Origin: Streptomyces sp. 549
Lineage (GTDB): Bacteria; Actinomycetota; Actinomycetes; Streptomycetales; Streptomycetaceae
Length of the DNA stretch: 64,000 bases
Reading direction: 5' to 3'
Assembly: GCF_030124175.1 (NCBI RefSeq)
Contig: NZ_JASKMT010000004.1
Coordinates: 1 to 64,000, forward strand
Below the pieces are notes generated by a model, which was given only the letters and a program-made list of their open reading frames with translations, had not been told where the DNA came from and searched no databases. The translations under genes and the position numbers were made by a program. Positions 33,262 to 42,160 of this stretch are shown here, one piece after another. Positions within the stretch are counted from its first letter, which is position 1. The number at the start of each line of letters is the position of its first letter.

Positions 33262-34995
33262 ATGGCCAGTGCTCCCGACAGGCTGCTGCGCGCCTGCCTC
33301 CGTTCCGCGACCCGAGGCGTCCACCGCGCCGGCGACGCCCTCAGTCGGCGCCGGCGCCGACTCCCCCCGCTCGACGGCGATCCGGCCGGACGCTCTCACC
33401 CCTTGGCCCGGGCACTGGGGCTGGCCGCGGTGACGCTGCTGGGCGCGTGGCTGGGCCTGCTCGTCGTCGGCAACGTGCACAAGCCGGTCGGGCCGATGGA
33501 CACCACGATGACGCTGCGTCCCTCGCTCGACGGCGGCACGAAGATCAACGTGGCGCCGCTGGGCGACCTGCGGCTGGAAAGCCACCGGGCACCGCTGCGC
33601 CTCGACGTGGACGTCACCCGCCTCGACCCGGAACGCGTCGGCTCGCTCATCGACCGGCCGGAACGTATCAGCGGCCTCCAGGAGAGCGTCACCCGTGATG
33701 TGGAGGTGGGCACCCGCGACCTGGCCGTGCGGTCCTGCGCGGCCGTCGTCGCCGGGGCGACCGCGCTCGGTCTGGCCGTGTACCGGCGTCCGCGCCGGGC
33801 AATGGCCGCGGGCGGCCTGGCGCTCACCCTGCTGGTGGCGTCCGGCGCGACGGCCGCGGCCACCTGGAATCCGAAGGCGCTGCTGGAGCCGAAGTTCTCG
33901 GGGCTGCTGGCCGGTGCTCCCAGCCTGGTCGGCGACGCCCGCAGCATCGTCAGCGACTTCGGCATCTACCAGGAGGAGCTGGCCCGCCTGGTGACCAACG
34001 TGACGAAGCTCTACAACGCCGCGTCGACGCTGCCCACCTACCAGCCGGACCCGACCACGACCCGGGTACTGCACGTCTCCGACATCCACCTCAACCCGGC
34101 CGCCTGGTCGATCATCAAGTCGCTGGTGGAGCAGTACGAGATCAACATGATCATCGACACCGGCGACACCATGGACCACGGGACCGCCGCCGAGAACGCC
34201 TTCCTCGACCCGGCCGAGGACCTGGGCGCCCCCTTCGTGTGGGTGCGCGGCAACCACGACTCGATGGAGACCCAGGAGTACCTGGAGGGCATGGAGAACG
34301 TGCACGTCCTCGACGAGGGCCGGACGGTGGAGATCGCCGGGCTGCGCGTCGCCGGCTGGGGCGACCCGCAGTTCACGCCGGACCGTTCCGTCGAGGCGGC
34401 CGGCGATCCGGAGGAGCGGGAGGCGGGGCGCCGTCTCGCGTCCGCCCTGCGCGCCCAGCGCGCCGCGGGCGAGCCGGTCGACATCGCGGTGGCCCACAAC
34501 CCCGAACTCGCCAAGCAGACGGACGGCCTGGTGCCGCTGGCGCTGGCCGGCCACACCCACAACCGCAAGCAGCACCAACTACCCGAGGGCACCCGGCTGA
34601 TGGTCGAGGGTTCCACCGGTGGCAGCGGACTGCGCGCGGTGGAGGGGGAGGAACCGGACAAGGTCCAGGCGTCGGTGCTCTACTTCGACCAGGAAAGCCG
34701 CGAACTCCAGGCGTGGGACGAGATCACCCTGGGCGGCCTGGGCCTCACCTCGGCCGAGGTGAGCCGCCACGTCCCCGACAGCGCCCTCCCCGACGGCGGC
34801 GACACCACGCCCTCCCCCAGCCCCTCTCCCTCACCGGACGCCGACCCCACGGCCGAGGACAGCCCGCCCCCGGGCGGCAGCCCCGAAGCGGACGCCGACC
34901 CGGACGCCGGCCCGAGCGGGGAGGGCGGCCAGGAGCGGACGCCGTCGCCCGTCCTGACCGGCGCCGGCGCGGGCAGGCCCGCCGACGGCGGCTGA
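33262..34995 (+). CDS. membrane metallophosphoesterase with disordered C-terminus
   Basis: A 577-residue calcineurin-like phosphoesterase. One membrane helix is near residues 47-70 and two more near 155-200. The catalytic domain (about 265-480) has all metal motifs: VSDIHLN, DTGDTMDHG, VRGNHDSME, AVAHNP and LAGHTHNRKQ. The C-terminal ~85 residues are Pro/Asp/Ser-rich and disordered. The orientation of helices suggests an extracytoplasmic or membrane-surface catalytic domain, but this is not certain. Substrates of this group include phospholipid or nucleotide phosphoesters. A plus-strand tRNA cluster follows. Confidence 0.87.
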   Translation: MASAPDRLLRACLRSATRGVHRAGDALSRRRRRLPPLDGDPAGRSHPLARALGLAAVTLLGAWLGLLVVGNVHKPVGPMDTTMTLRPSLDGGTKINVAPLGDLRLESHRAPLRLDVDVTRLDPERVGSLIDRPERISGLQESVTRDVEVGTRDLAVRSCAAVVAGATALGLAVYRRPRRAMAAGGLALTLLVASGATAAATWNPKALLEPKFSGLLAGAPSLVGDARSIVSDFGIYQEELARLVTNVTKLYNAASTLPTYQPDPTTTRVLHVSDIHLNPAAWSIIKSLVEQYEINMIIDTGDTMDHGTAAENAFLDPAEDLGAPFVWVRGNHDSMETQEYLEGMENVHVLDEGRTVEIAGLRVAGWGDPQFTPDRSVEAAGDPEEREAGRRLASALRAQRAAGEPVDIAVAHNPELAKQTDGLVPLALAGHTHNRKQHQLPEGTRLMVEGSTGGSGLRAVEGEEPDKVQASVLYFDQESRELQAWDEITLGGLGLTSAEVSRHVPDSALPDGGDTTPSPSPSPSPDADPTAEDSPPPGGSPEADADPDAGPSGEGGQERTPSPVLTGAGAGRPADGG

Positions 34996-35167
34996 CCCGG
35001 CACCGGCAGCCGACCCGGCACCGCGGCGGGCACACGCGGGAGCGGGAGGGGCCCGCGCGGGGGCGGGTGGCGTCGGGTGGCGTGCCGCGTGCGGACGGCA
35101 ACACCGCAGGTGAGGAGGGTGGCGGGGCGTGGAGGCCCGGGGGCGGTCGCGTCCACCGGTATCCGTT

Positions 35168-35197
35168 TTGGCGAACGGTCCCGGTATCCCATATGCT
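35168..35197 (+). promoter_or_regulatory. promoter of the tRNA-Glu/Asp/Phe cluster
   Basis: TTGGCG (35168-35173) and TATGCT (35192-35197) are 18 bp apart and lie 47 bp before tRNA-Glu. It probably serves the whole cluster. Confidence 0.6.
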
Positions 35198-35243
35198 TCT
35201 CACGTCCCCGACGCGCTGTTACAGCGTTCAGGTGGGCCATCAG

Positions 35244-35316
35244 CCCTCATCGTCTAGTGGCCCAGGACGCCGCCCTTTCAAGGCGGTAGCACGGGTTCGA
35301 ATCCCGTTGGGGGCAC
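35244..35316 (+). tRNA. tRNA-Glu (TTC), target gene of the island
   Basis: A 73-nt cloverleaf with acceptor arms GCCCTCA/TGGGGGC, anticodon loop CTTTCAA (TTC) and T-arm ACGGGTTCGAATCCCGT. Its last 24 bases plus 4 more recur at both downstream island junctions, so the 3' end is the insertion target and has been rebuilt by element DNA. It remains intact. Confidence 0.95.
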
Positions 35317-35320
35317 GCAA
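35293..35320. repeat. 28-bp attachment-core repeat, copy 1 (attL)
   Basis: The 3' end of tRNA-Glu from CGGGTTCGAATCC to GGGGGCACGCA is repeated exactly at 47523-47550 and 51049-51076. It covers the T-arm and 3' acceptor strand, a usual target for tyrosine recombinases. Confidence 0.8.
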
Positions 35321-35353
35321 CACCATGTGCAGTGTTCACTTCTGCACATCATG

Positions 35354-35428
35354 GTCCTGTGGAGCAGTTTGGAGTGCTCGCCACCCTGTCAAGGTGGAGG
35401 CCGCGGGTTCAAATCCCGTCAGGACCGC
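35354..35428 (+). tRNA. tRNA-Asp (GTC), island-1 copy
   Basis: A 75-nt cloverleaf with acceptor arms GGTCCTG/CAGGACC, D-stem GAGC/GCTC and anticodon loop CTGTCAA (GTC). It is identical to the copies at 51111 and 55843 and should be functional. It is probably supplied by the element rather than native. Confidence 0.95.
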
Positions 35429-35455
35429 TTGCAGATCACTTCGGTGAACTGCGTG

Positions 35456-35529
35456 GCTGGGTAGCTCAGTTGGTACGAGCGATCGCCTGAAAAGCGATAG
35501 GTCGCCGGTTCGATCCCGGCCCCAGCCAC
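35456..35529 (+). tRNA. tRNA-Phe (GAA), island-1 copy
   Basis: A 74-nt cloverleaf with acceptor arms GGCTGGG/CCCAGCC and anticodon loop CTGAAAA (GAA). CCA is encoded directly after base 73 (35530-35532), unlike the native copy at 51213. Confidence 0.95.
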
Positions 35530-35534
35530 CAGGA

Positions 35535-35572
35535 ACAGAGTCCCGGACGGTCTGCCGTCCGGGACTCTGTTG
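35535..35572 (+). terminator. terminator after tRNA-Phe (island-1 copy)
   Basis: Perfect 17-bp arms (35535-35551 and 35556-35572) around TCTG are followed by GTTG. A diverged version follows the copy-2 tRNA-Phe; the native copy 3 has an unrelated hairpin. Confidence 0.85.
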
Positions 35573-35625
35573 TTGTGTGCCCCAGCAAAGAATCTGGCCT
35601 GACAGCAATCGGCTTCAGAGCCTTA

Positions 35626-35649
35626 CCGGTGCTGACATGTCAGCACCGG
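35626..35649. repeat. element-end palindrome, site 1 (24 bp)
   Basis: A perfect 24-bp palindrome centred on TGCTGACATGTCAGCA lies 93 bp inside the left end of island 1. The same 16-bp core occurs at 47405-47420 and 50925-50940. A half-like CATGCTGACCCATG is also seen near 35732. Confidence 0.8.
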
Positions 35650-35799
35650 ACTGGCACCGTTTCGGGCTCCCACACCACTCTCGCTCCCGCGTAGAACCCG
35701 TGCTCCTCCAGAGGCGCACCACATGCTGACCCATGCGGCAAACAGCAGGGTTACAGTGCACGCGCGGGTAGGCCAATGTCAGGAGTGGGGGATACAAAG

Positions 35800-38700
35800 A
35801 TGTCTGAGCGGGCCCGGCTCAGCCTCGGCGATCTGACTGCAGGGCGTGCGGTGTCGGGCATTGTCACCGGCGGTGACGTCACGGTGGTCGCTGTACAGAT
35901 GTTCGGGCCGGCGGCGGCGCAGGTGACGTATCGGCGCCCCGACGGCACTGTGGAGGAGCGAATCCTCTACGAGGAGGATGCTGCGCGACTCGCTGAGGCG
36001 GCCTGCGGCTCAGTAGGCGGCGGTTTCGACGTGGATCCTGGCTTGTTCCGGCTGGCGGCCGAAGCGCTGCGGATCCGGATGGCTGCGCGCGGCGACGCAA
36101 TGCTGGCGGTGTCCACCAGTCTCCTCGACCCGCTGCCCCACCAGATCCAGGCTGTCTACAACGAGCTGCTGCCGCGGACCCCGCTGCGTTTCCTCCTCGC
36201 TGACGACCCCGGTGCAGGAAAGACCATCATGGCCGGGCTTTACATCAAGGAGCTGGCGCTCCGCGGCGATCTGGAGCGCTGTCTCATCGTCGTGCCGGGA
36301 GGACTCGTCGAACAGTGGCAGGACGAGCTGCTGGAGAAGTTCGGTCTCGACTTCACTCTCCTCACCCGGCAGCTGACCGACGCGACGATTGAGGGCAACG
36401 TCTTCGATCGTCATCCCCGGCTCATCGCTCGCATGGACGCGCTGGCGCGCTCCGAGGACCTGCAGCGGCTACTCGGGGAGAGCGGGTGGGACCTGGTCGT
36501 CGTAGACGAGGCACACCGGATGAGCGCTAGTTACTTCGGCACAGAGCTGAAGACCACGAAGCGCTACGAGCTTGGCCGCCTCCTCGGTCGCCTCACCCGT
36601 CACCTGCTCCTGATGACTGCCACCCCACACGCAGGCAAAGAGGAGGACTTTCAGCTGTTTATGACGCTGCTGGACAGCGACCGGTTCAGCGGCCGCTATC
36701 GGGCGGGTATCCACCGGCACGATGTCTCCGGCCTGATGCGCCGCATGATCAAGGAGGACCTGCTCACTTTCGATGGCAAGCAACTGTTCCCAGAGCGCCG
36801 CGCTTACACCGTGCCGTACGAACTGTCGCCCGCTGAGTATGACCTGTACGAGCAGGTCACGGAGTACGTCCGCCAGGAGATGAACCGGGCCGAGCGGTTG
36901 GACGGCCGACGAGGCAACCAGGTCGGTTTCGCGCTTACCGTCCTCCAGCGTCGCCTCGCCTCCAGCCCAGCGGCGATCCACCGGTCCCTAGAGCGCAGGC
37001 GGATGCGACTGGAGGCCCGGCGTCAGGAGATGTTGTCGGATCAGACCGTGGCGAACTTGGCCCTCGATTCCGCACCGTCCGTCCCCGTCGAGGACGAGTT
37101 GGACGACTTGACCGGTGGCGAGTTGGAGGATCTCGAGGAGCAGGTCGTCGATGCGGCGACCGCCGCCCGCACCCTCCAAGAGCTGGAGCTGGAGATCGCC
37201 GCGCTGAGCGAGCTGGAGCGGCTCGCTGCACGGGTCCTGGCCTCCGGCGACGACCGCAAGTGGCGGGAGCTGTCGGGGCTGCTCCAGGATGACCCGCTGT
37301 TGCGGGATGAGAGAGGGCTGCCGCGCAAGCTGATCATTTTCACCGAGCATCGCGACACTCTTGATTACCTGTCCCGCCGCATCAGGAACCTGATCGGACG
37401 CCCCGAGGCAGTCGTCGCCATCCATGGCGGCACCCCACGCCCACAGCGCCGTGACATCCGCGATGCCTTCAACCAGGACCCCGAAGTCCGCGTTCTCGTC
37501 GCTACCGACGCCGCCGGCGAGGGCCTGAACCTCCAGCGCGCCCACCTCATGGTCAACTACGACCTGCCGTGGAATCCCAATCGCATCGAGCAGCGCTTCG
37601 GCCGGATCCACCGCATCGGCCAGACCGAGGTTTGCCACCTGTGGAACCTGATTGCCGCCGACACTCGAGAGGGACAGGTCTTCCAACGACTCCTCGACAA
37701 GATCGAACAGCAGTCGAGGGCGTACGACGGCAAGGTTTACAACGTCCTGGGTGAGCTCTTCGAGGGCGAGCCGTTGCGAGGCTTGCTCTTGGAGGCAATC
37801 CGCTACGGCGACCGGCCCGAGGTCAAGAGCCGCCTGGATCAGGTCATCGACGCCCGGGTAGGTGAGCGGGCAGTGGAGCTGATCAAGGGGCTCGCACTCG
37901 ATACCCATGTCATGGGGTTGGAGGACGTCGAGGCGGTACGGCTTCGTATGGAGGAGGCTCAAGCCAAGCGGTTGCATCCGCACTACGTACGAGCCTTCTT
38001 TCGTGACGCCTCCGACCGTCTCGGTGGTCACCTCAGGGCGCGAGAGAACGGCCGTTTCGAGATCACCCATATTCCGGCCGTCCTGCGCGATACGGGCCGC
38101 TTTGGGCTCGGCCTGGGCGGAGTCGTGCAGCGCCGCTATGAACGGGTGTGCTTCGACCGTGAGCGCGTCACTGTGCCTGGCGCCGCCCGTGCCGACCTGA
38201 TCGCCCCTGGGCACCCGCTCTTCGACGCGGTTCTGGAAGAGACGGTTCACCGGCACGGGGATCTACTCACGCGGGGCGCGGTTCTGATCGATGCCTCCGA
38301 TGCCGGGACCAACCCTCGGCTGTTGACCGCGCTGGTCCAAGATGTCGTCGATGGGCACGGGCGGTCGGTGGACCGTTCCTTTGCGTTCGTGGAGCTGAAT
38401 CCGGACGGAACGGCCCACGATGCCGGCCCTGCTCCCTATCTGGATTATCGCCCGCCCACGCCCCGGGAGGCCGAGGCGGCAGGGGTGCTACTCACGGATG
38501 AGTGGCTGCGGGACGGTGGGCCCGCCCGTGCCATGGCCTGGGCGGTGCGGGAGGCGGTCCCGCAGCACCTGAACCGCACCCGGGAACGACTGCTGCCCGT
38601 CATCGAGCGTACTCGTGCCCAGGTCGAGCAGCGGCTGCGGCAGGAGATCAGCTTCTGGCATGCGCAGGCCGGAAAACTCGAACTGGATGTTGCCGAGGGC

Positions 38701-39315
38701 AAGAAGGTCCGTCACCGTCCGGAAACCGCGCGTGCTTGGGCTGAGGACCTTGAGCGCCGCCGTGAGCAGCGTTTGGCCGTGCTAGACAAAGACCAGGCTC
38801 TTCAGGCCCGCCCGCCAGTCGTGGCGGGGTGCGCGCTCGTCGTGCCGGTGGGCTGGCTGGTCAGCCACCTTGGCCCTGCCGAGACCCCGGCGGAGAAGGC
38901 TGTACTGGATGCCATGCATGCGGCCGACGGCTACGAGACCGACCGGCGGGCTGTGGCTGCAGTACTCGGCGCCGAGCGTGGCCTCGGGCGCGTCCCTGAG
39001 GAAATGGCCCACAACAATCCCGGCTACGACATCCGATCGCTTAGTCTTGACGGTCACCTCGTGCACATCGAGGTGAAGGGTCGCCGAGAGGGTGCGGAGC
39101 ACTTCTACGTCAGCCGAAACGAGGTCCTCGTCGCCAAGAATCGCGGCGCGCAGCATCGTCTCGCCCTGGTCTCCGTCAGCCCGCGGGGAGCGGAGCACGA
39201 CGAGATCCGCTACTTGACCGACGCCTTCGCCGACACCGACTTCGGCGACCTGCAGACCGAGGGTGTGCTGCTGTCCTGGCAGGACGCCTGGAACAAGGGA
39301 GGAACCCCGCAGTGA
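35800..39315 (+). CDS. SNF2-type helicase with C-terminal DUF3883 domain (defence island)
   Basis: A 1171-residue helicase, first gene of the defence operon. Helicase motifs: DDPGAGKTIMAGLYI (I), VVVDEAHRM (II, DEAH), LLMTATPHAGKEEDF (III), LIIFTEHRDTLDYL (IV), LVATDAAGEGLNLQ and RIEQRFGRIHRIGQ (V, VI). A long helical region with a coiled segment follows. The last ~130 residues form a DUF3883 domain (YDIRSLSLDGHLVHIEVKGR), whose E-x-K pair resembles a PD-(D/E)xK nuclease core. The ATG at 35800 has GGGGGA 7-8 bp upstream; an ATG 24 bases earlier has no site. It overlaps the methylase start by 4 bp. The role is probably sensing or translocating on foreign DNA. Confidence 0.88.
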   Translation: MSERARLSLGDLTAGRAVSGIVTGGDVTVVAVQMFGPAAAQVTYRRPDGTVEERILYEEDAARLAEAACGSVGGGFDVDPGLFRLAAEALRIRMAARGDAMLAVSTSLLDPLPHQIQAVYNELLPRTPLRFLLADDPGAGKTIMAGLYIKELALRGDLERCLIVVPGGLVEQWQDELLEKFGLDFTLLTRQLTDATIEGNVFDRHPRLIARMDALARSEDLQRLLGESGWDLVVVDEAHRMSASYFGTELKTTKRYELGRLLGRLTRHLLLMTATPHAGKEEDFQLFMTLLDSDRFSGRYRAGIHRHDVSGLMRRMIKEDLLTFDGKQLFPERRAYTVPYELSPAEYDLYEQVTEYVRQEMNRAERLDGRRGNQVGFALTVLQRRLASSPAAIHRSLERRRMRLEARRQEMLSDQTVANLALDSAPSVPVEDELDDLTGGELEDLEEQVVDAATAARTLQELELEIAALSELERLAARVLASGDDRKWRELSGLLQDDPLLRDERGLPRKLIIFTEHRDTLDYLSRRIRNLIGRPEAVVAIHGGTPRPQRRDIRDAFNQDPEVRVLVATDAAGEGLNLQRAHLMVNYDLPWNPNRIEQRFGRIHRIGQTEVCHLWNLIAADTREGQVFQRLLDKIEQQSRAYDGKVYNVLGELFEGEPLRGLLLEAIRYGDRPEVKSRLDQVIDARVGERAVELIKGLALDTHVMGLEDVEAVRLRMEEAQAKRLHPHYVRAFFRDASDRLGGHLRARENGRFEITHIPAVLRDTGRFGLGLGGVVQRRYERVCFDRERVTVPGAARADLIAPGHPLFDAVLEETVHRHGDLLTRGAVLIDASDAGTNPRLLTALVQDVVDGHGRSVDRSFAFVELNPDGTAHDAGPAPYLDYRPPTPREAEAAGVLLTDEWLRDGGPARAMAWAVREAVPQHLNRTRERLLPVIERTRAQVEQRLRQEISFWHAQAGKLELDVAEGKKVRHRPETARAWAEDLERRREQRLAVLDKDQALQARPPVVAGCALVVPVGWLVSHLGPAETPAEKAVLDAMHAADGYETDRRAVAAVLGAERGLGRVPEEMAHNNPGYDIRSLSLDGHLVHIEVKGRREGAEHFYVSRNEVLVAKNRGAQHRLALVSVSPRGAEHDEIRYLTDAFADTDFGDLQTEGVLLSWQDAWNKGGTPQ

Positions 39316-42113
39316 GCGGTGCAACCGAAGACACGGCCTCTGCTCCGGAGCGCCGCACCAAGCTCATCGAGGTGTCCCTCCCTCTGGAGGCGATCAACAG
39401 GGAGTCGGCCCGGGAGAAATCCATCCGGCACGGGCACCCGTCAACGCTCCACCTGTGGTGGGCGCGCCGGCCGTTGGCGGCTGCGCGTGCGATGCTCTTC
39501 GCTCAGCTCGTGGACGACCCGGCCTCGCGGCCCGATCTGTATCCGGGGCCGGAGGAGCAGAAGGCCGAGCGGCAGCGATTGTTCGACCTCATCGAGGAGA
39601 TGGTCCCCTGGGAGGCCACGCGCGACGAGCGGATCATGCGCAAGGTCCGGGAGAAGATCGCCGAGTCGCACGGTGAGGGTCCGCTTCCGCCTGTCCTCGA
39701 CCCCTTCGCGGGCGGTGGGACGATTCCGCTGGAGGCGCACCGGCTGGGGCTTGAGGCTCACGCCAGTGACCTGAATCCGGTGCCGGTCGTCATCAACAAG
39801 GCGTTGATCGAGATCCCGCCGAAGTGGGCTGGCCGCAAGCCCGTTTCGCCGACTGCCGAGCTGCGGCACGAGGAGAGCTGGCGGAGGGCGAGCGGGCTCG
39901 CGGAGGATGTGCGCCAGTACGGGAAGTGGATGCGTGATCAGGCGTACGCGAAGATCGGCTCGCACTACCCGAAGGCCAAGCGGGACGACGGAAGTGAGGC
40001 GCCGGTCATTGCTTGGCTCTGGGCGCGGACGGTGGCCTGTCGCGACCCGGCTTGTCCGGCCGAGATGCCGCTGGTTCGGTCCTTCTGGCTGAGTAAGAAG
40101 AAGGAGCGGCCCTGTTACGTAGTCCCCGAGCCGGTGGACGGGGAGGTGACGTTTACGATCGGCGGCCCCGAGGGCGAGCCCCGTGCCGGGACAGTGGACG
40201 GCAAGAGTGCCGAATGCCTCGTGTGTGGCGATCGGGCTCCGCTGGAGTATGTGCGGACCGAAGGCAAGGCCGGGCGGATGGGCGCCGTCATGATGGCCGT
40301 GGTTGCGGAGGGAAAGCGTCAGCGCATCTATCTACCGCCCACTGCGGAGCATGTAGGGGCGGCTGAAGTGGGACGACCTGTCAATGTGCCCGAGTCCGAA
40401 CTGCCCGAGCAGGCACTGGGGTTCAGGGTACAGGGGTATGGGATTCGGAAGCATGCGGACCTGTTCACTAACCGGCAACTGCTCGCTATGACCACGTTCA
40501 GCGATCTGGTGAGCGAGGCGCGGGAGAGGGTTGAGCGGGATGCTCGGCATGCGGGCTTGCCGGATAGGGACGCTACAGAGTACGCCACGACAGTTTCGAC
40601 GTACCTTGCTTTTGCTGCCTCACGACTGGCCAACGAGTCATCCTCGATTAGCACCTGGGACTCTAACGGGACAAAGCAGCACGTCAGGGCTACCTTCTCA
40701 AGGCAGACCCTCCAAATGACCTGGGACTTTGCTGAAGGAAACCCCTTCTTTACGTCGACCGGCAGCATCTCTGAATCTCTACGCCGAGTTTCAGCCGTGC
40801 TGGACGCTCTACCTGCGGAGCGTATGCCTGGTCATGTTGTGCAGGCCGACGCCAGCACCCGCCCCTACGAAAATTACGTCATTAATACCGACCCCCCGTA
40901 TTATGACAACATCGGCTATGCCGACCTCGCCGACTTCTTCTACATTTGGCTCCGCCGTTCCCTAGGTACCTTCTACCCCGAGGTCATGAGCACGATCCTC
41001 ACCCCCAAAGAGCCGGAACTCATCGCCACCCCCTACCGCCACGGCGGGAACTGGGAGGCAGCCGAGAAGCACTTCGAACGCGGCTTCGTCGAGACCTTCA
41101 CGCACATGCGCGCAGGCCACCACCCGGACTACCCGCTCACGGTCTACTACGCGTTTAAGCAGGCGGAGACCGACGCCGAGGACGGCACGGCCTCGACCGG
41201 TTGGGAGACGCTACTCAGCGGCATGATCGAGGCTGGCTGGTCGGTCACCGGCACATGGCCGGTCCGTACCGAGCGAACCGGCCGTTCCCGTGACATCGGC
41301 TCCAACGCCCTCGCCTCCTCCGTAGTCCTCGCCTGCCGCCCCCGCCACGTCACCGCCGGCTCCACCGACCGTCGTGGCTTCCTCCGTGCCCTGCGCAGTG
41401 AACTCCCAGACAAGCTGCGGAAGCTGCAGGAGGGCAATCTCGCCCCCGTCGACCTCCCTCAGTCCGCGATCGGCCCCGGTATCGCGGTGTTCTCGCGGTA
41501 CGCGAAGGTCACCGAGCCCGACGGCACTCCCATGCGCGTCCGCACTGCGCTCGGACTCATCAACGACGTCCTCGCCGACGTGCTGAACGAACAAGAGGGA
41601 GAGTTCGACCAGGACACCCGGTGGGCGATCCGTTGGTTCGAGCAGTTCCAGTGGAACAAGGGCACGTTCGGGGACGCCGAGACGCTCGCGAAGGCATACA
41701 ACGTGTCCGTGAAGGGCCTCCAGGATGCCCACGTCACCGCGTCCGGCGACAGCAAGGTGTGGCTGCTCGCCCCGGCTGACCTGCCGGAGTCGTACGACCC
41801 GGAGACGGACGGCCGTATCTCCGTCTGGGAGGCGGCCATGCACCTGTCCCGGGTGCTGGACGGCAAGGGCGCACAATCCGGTGTGGGACCGGCCGGTGAG
41901 CTGCTCGCCGGGATCCGGGCGCGCGGGGAGTTCGACGAAGACGCCATCCGTGACCTCGCCCACCTGCTCTACAGCATCTGCGACCGACGGCGCTGGTCCG
42001 AGAGTGGGCAGCGGTTCAACAACCTCGCCCGTGCCTGGTCCGACCTCCAGACCGAGGCCCGTAACGCCGAGAAGCGCGGCCCGCGCAAGCCCCAGCACCA
42101 GCCCCTCTTCTGA
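39312..42113 (+). CDS. DUF1156-domain DNA methylase (defence island)
   Basis: A 933-residue amino-methyltransferase. The N-terminal DUF1156 signature EVSLPLEAINRESAREKSIR and LHLWWARRPLAAARAMLFAQ is clear. The SAM motif LDPFAGGGTIPLEAHRLGLE is followed by a Cys-containing insert (ACRDPACPAE, then CLVCGD), possibly zinc-binding. The catalytic motif NTDPPYYDNIGYADLADFFY (DPPY type) lies near residue 530. It should modify adenine-N6 or cytosine-N4, marking host DNA. It is translationally coupled to the helicase (GTGA overlap). Bases about 40560-40950, just before the catalytic motif, are clearly richer in AT and in unusual codons than both flanks. Confidence 0.9.
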   Translation: MSGATEDTASAPERRTKLIEVSLPLEAINRESAREKSIRHGHPSTLHLWWARRPLAAARAMLFAQLVDDPASRPDLYPGPEEQKAERQRLFDLIEEMVPWEATRDERIMRKVREKIAESHGEGPLPPVLDPFAGGGTIPLEAHRLGLEAHASDLNPVPVVINKALIEIPPKWAGRKPVSPTAELRHEESWRRASGLAEDVRQYGKWMRDQAYAKIGSHYPKAKRDDGSEAPVIAWLWARTVACRDPACPAEMPLVRSFWLSKKKERPCYVVPEPVDGEVTFTIGGPEGEPRAGTVDGKSAECLVCGDRAPLEYVRTEGKAGRMGAVMMAVVAEGKRQRIYLPPTAEHVGAAEVGRPVNVPESELPEQALGFRVQGYGIRKHADLFTNRQLLAMTTFSDLVSEARERVERDARHAGLPDRDATEYATTVSTYLAFAASRLANESSSISTWDSNGTKQHVRATFSRQTLQMTWDFAEGNPFFTSTGSISESLRRVSAVLDALPAERMPGHVVQADASTRPYENYVINTDPPYYDNIGYADLADFFYIWLRRSLGTFYPEVMSTILTPKEPELIATPYRHGGNWEAAEKHFERGFVETFTHMRAGHHPDYPLTVYYAFKQAETDAEDGTASTGWETLLSGMIEAGWSVTGTWPVRTERTGRSRDIGSNALASSVVLACRPRHVTAGSTDRRGFLRALRSELPDKLRKLQEGNLAPVDLPQSAIGPGIAVFSRYAKVTEPDGTPMRVRTALGLINDVLADVLNEQEGEFDQDTRWAIRWFEQFQWNKGTFGDAETLAKAYNVSVKGLQDAHVTASGDSKVWLLAPADLPESYDPETDGRISVWEAAMHLSRVLDGKGAQSGVGPAGELLAGIRARGEFDEDAIRDLAHLLYSICDRRRWSESGQRFNNLARAWSDLQTEARNAEKRGPRKPQHQPLF

Positions 42114-42160
42114 ACGCCCGTCCCACTCACAGGCACCCGGAAAGGCAGGACACCCGCACC

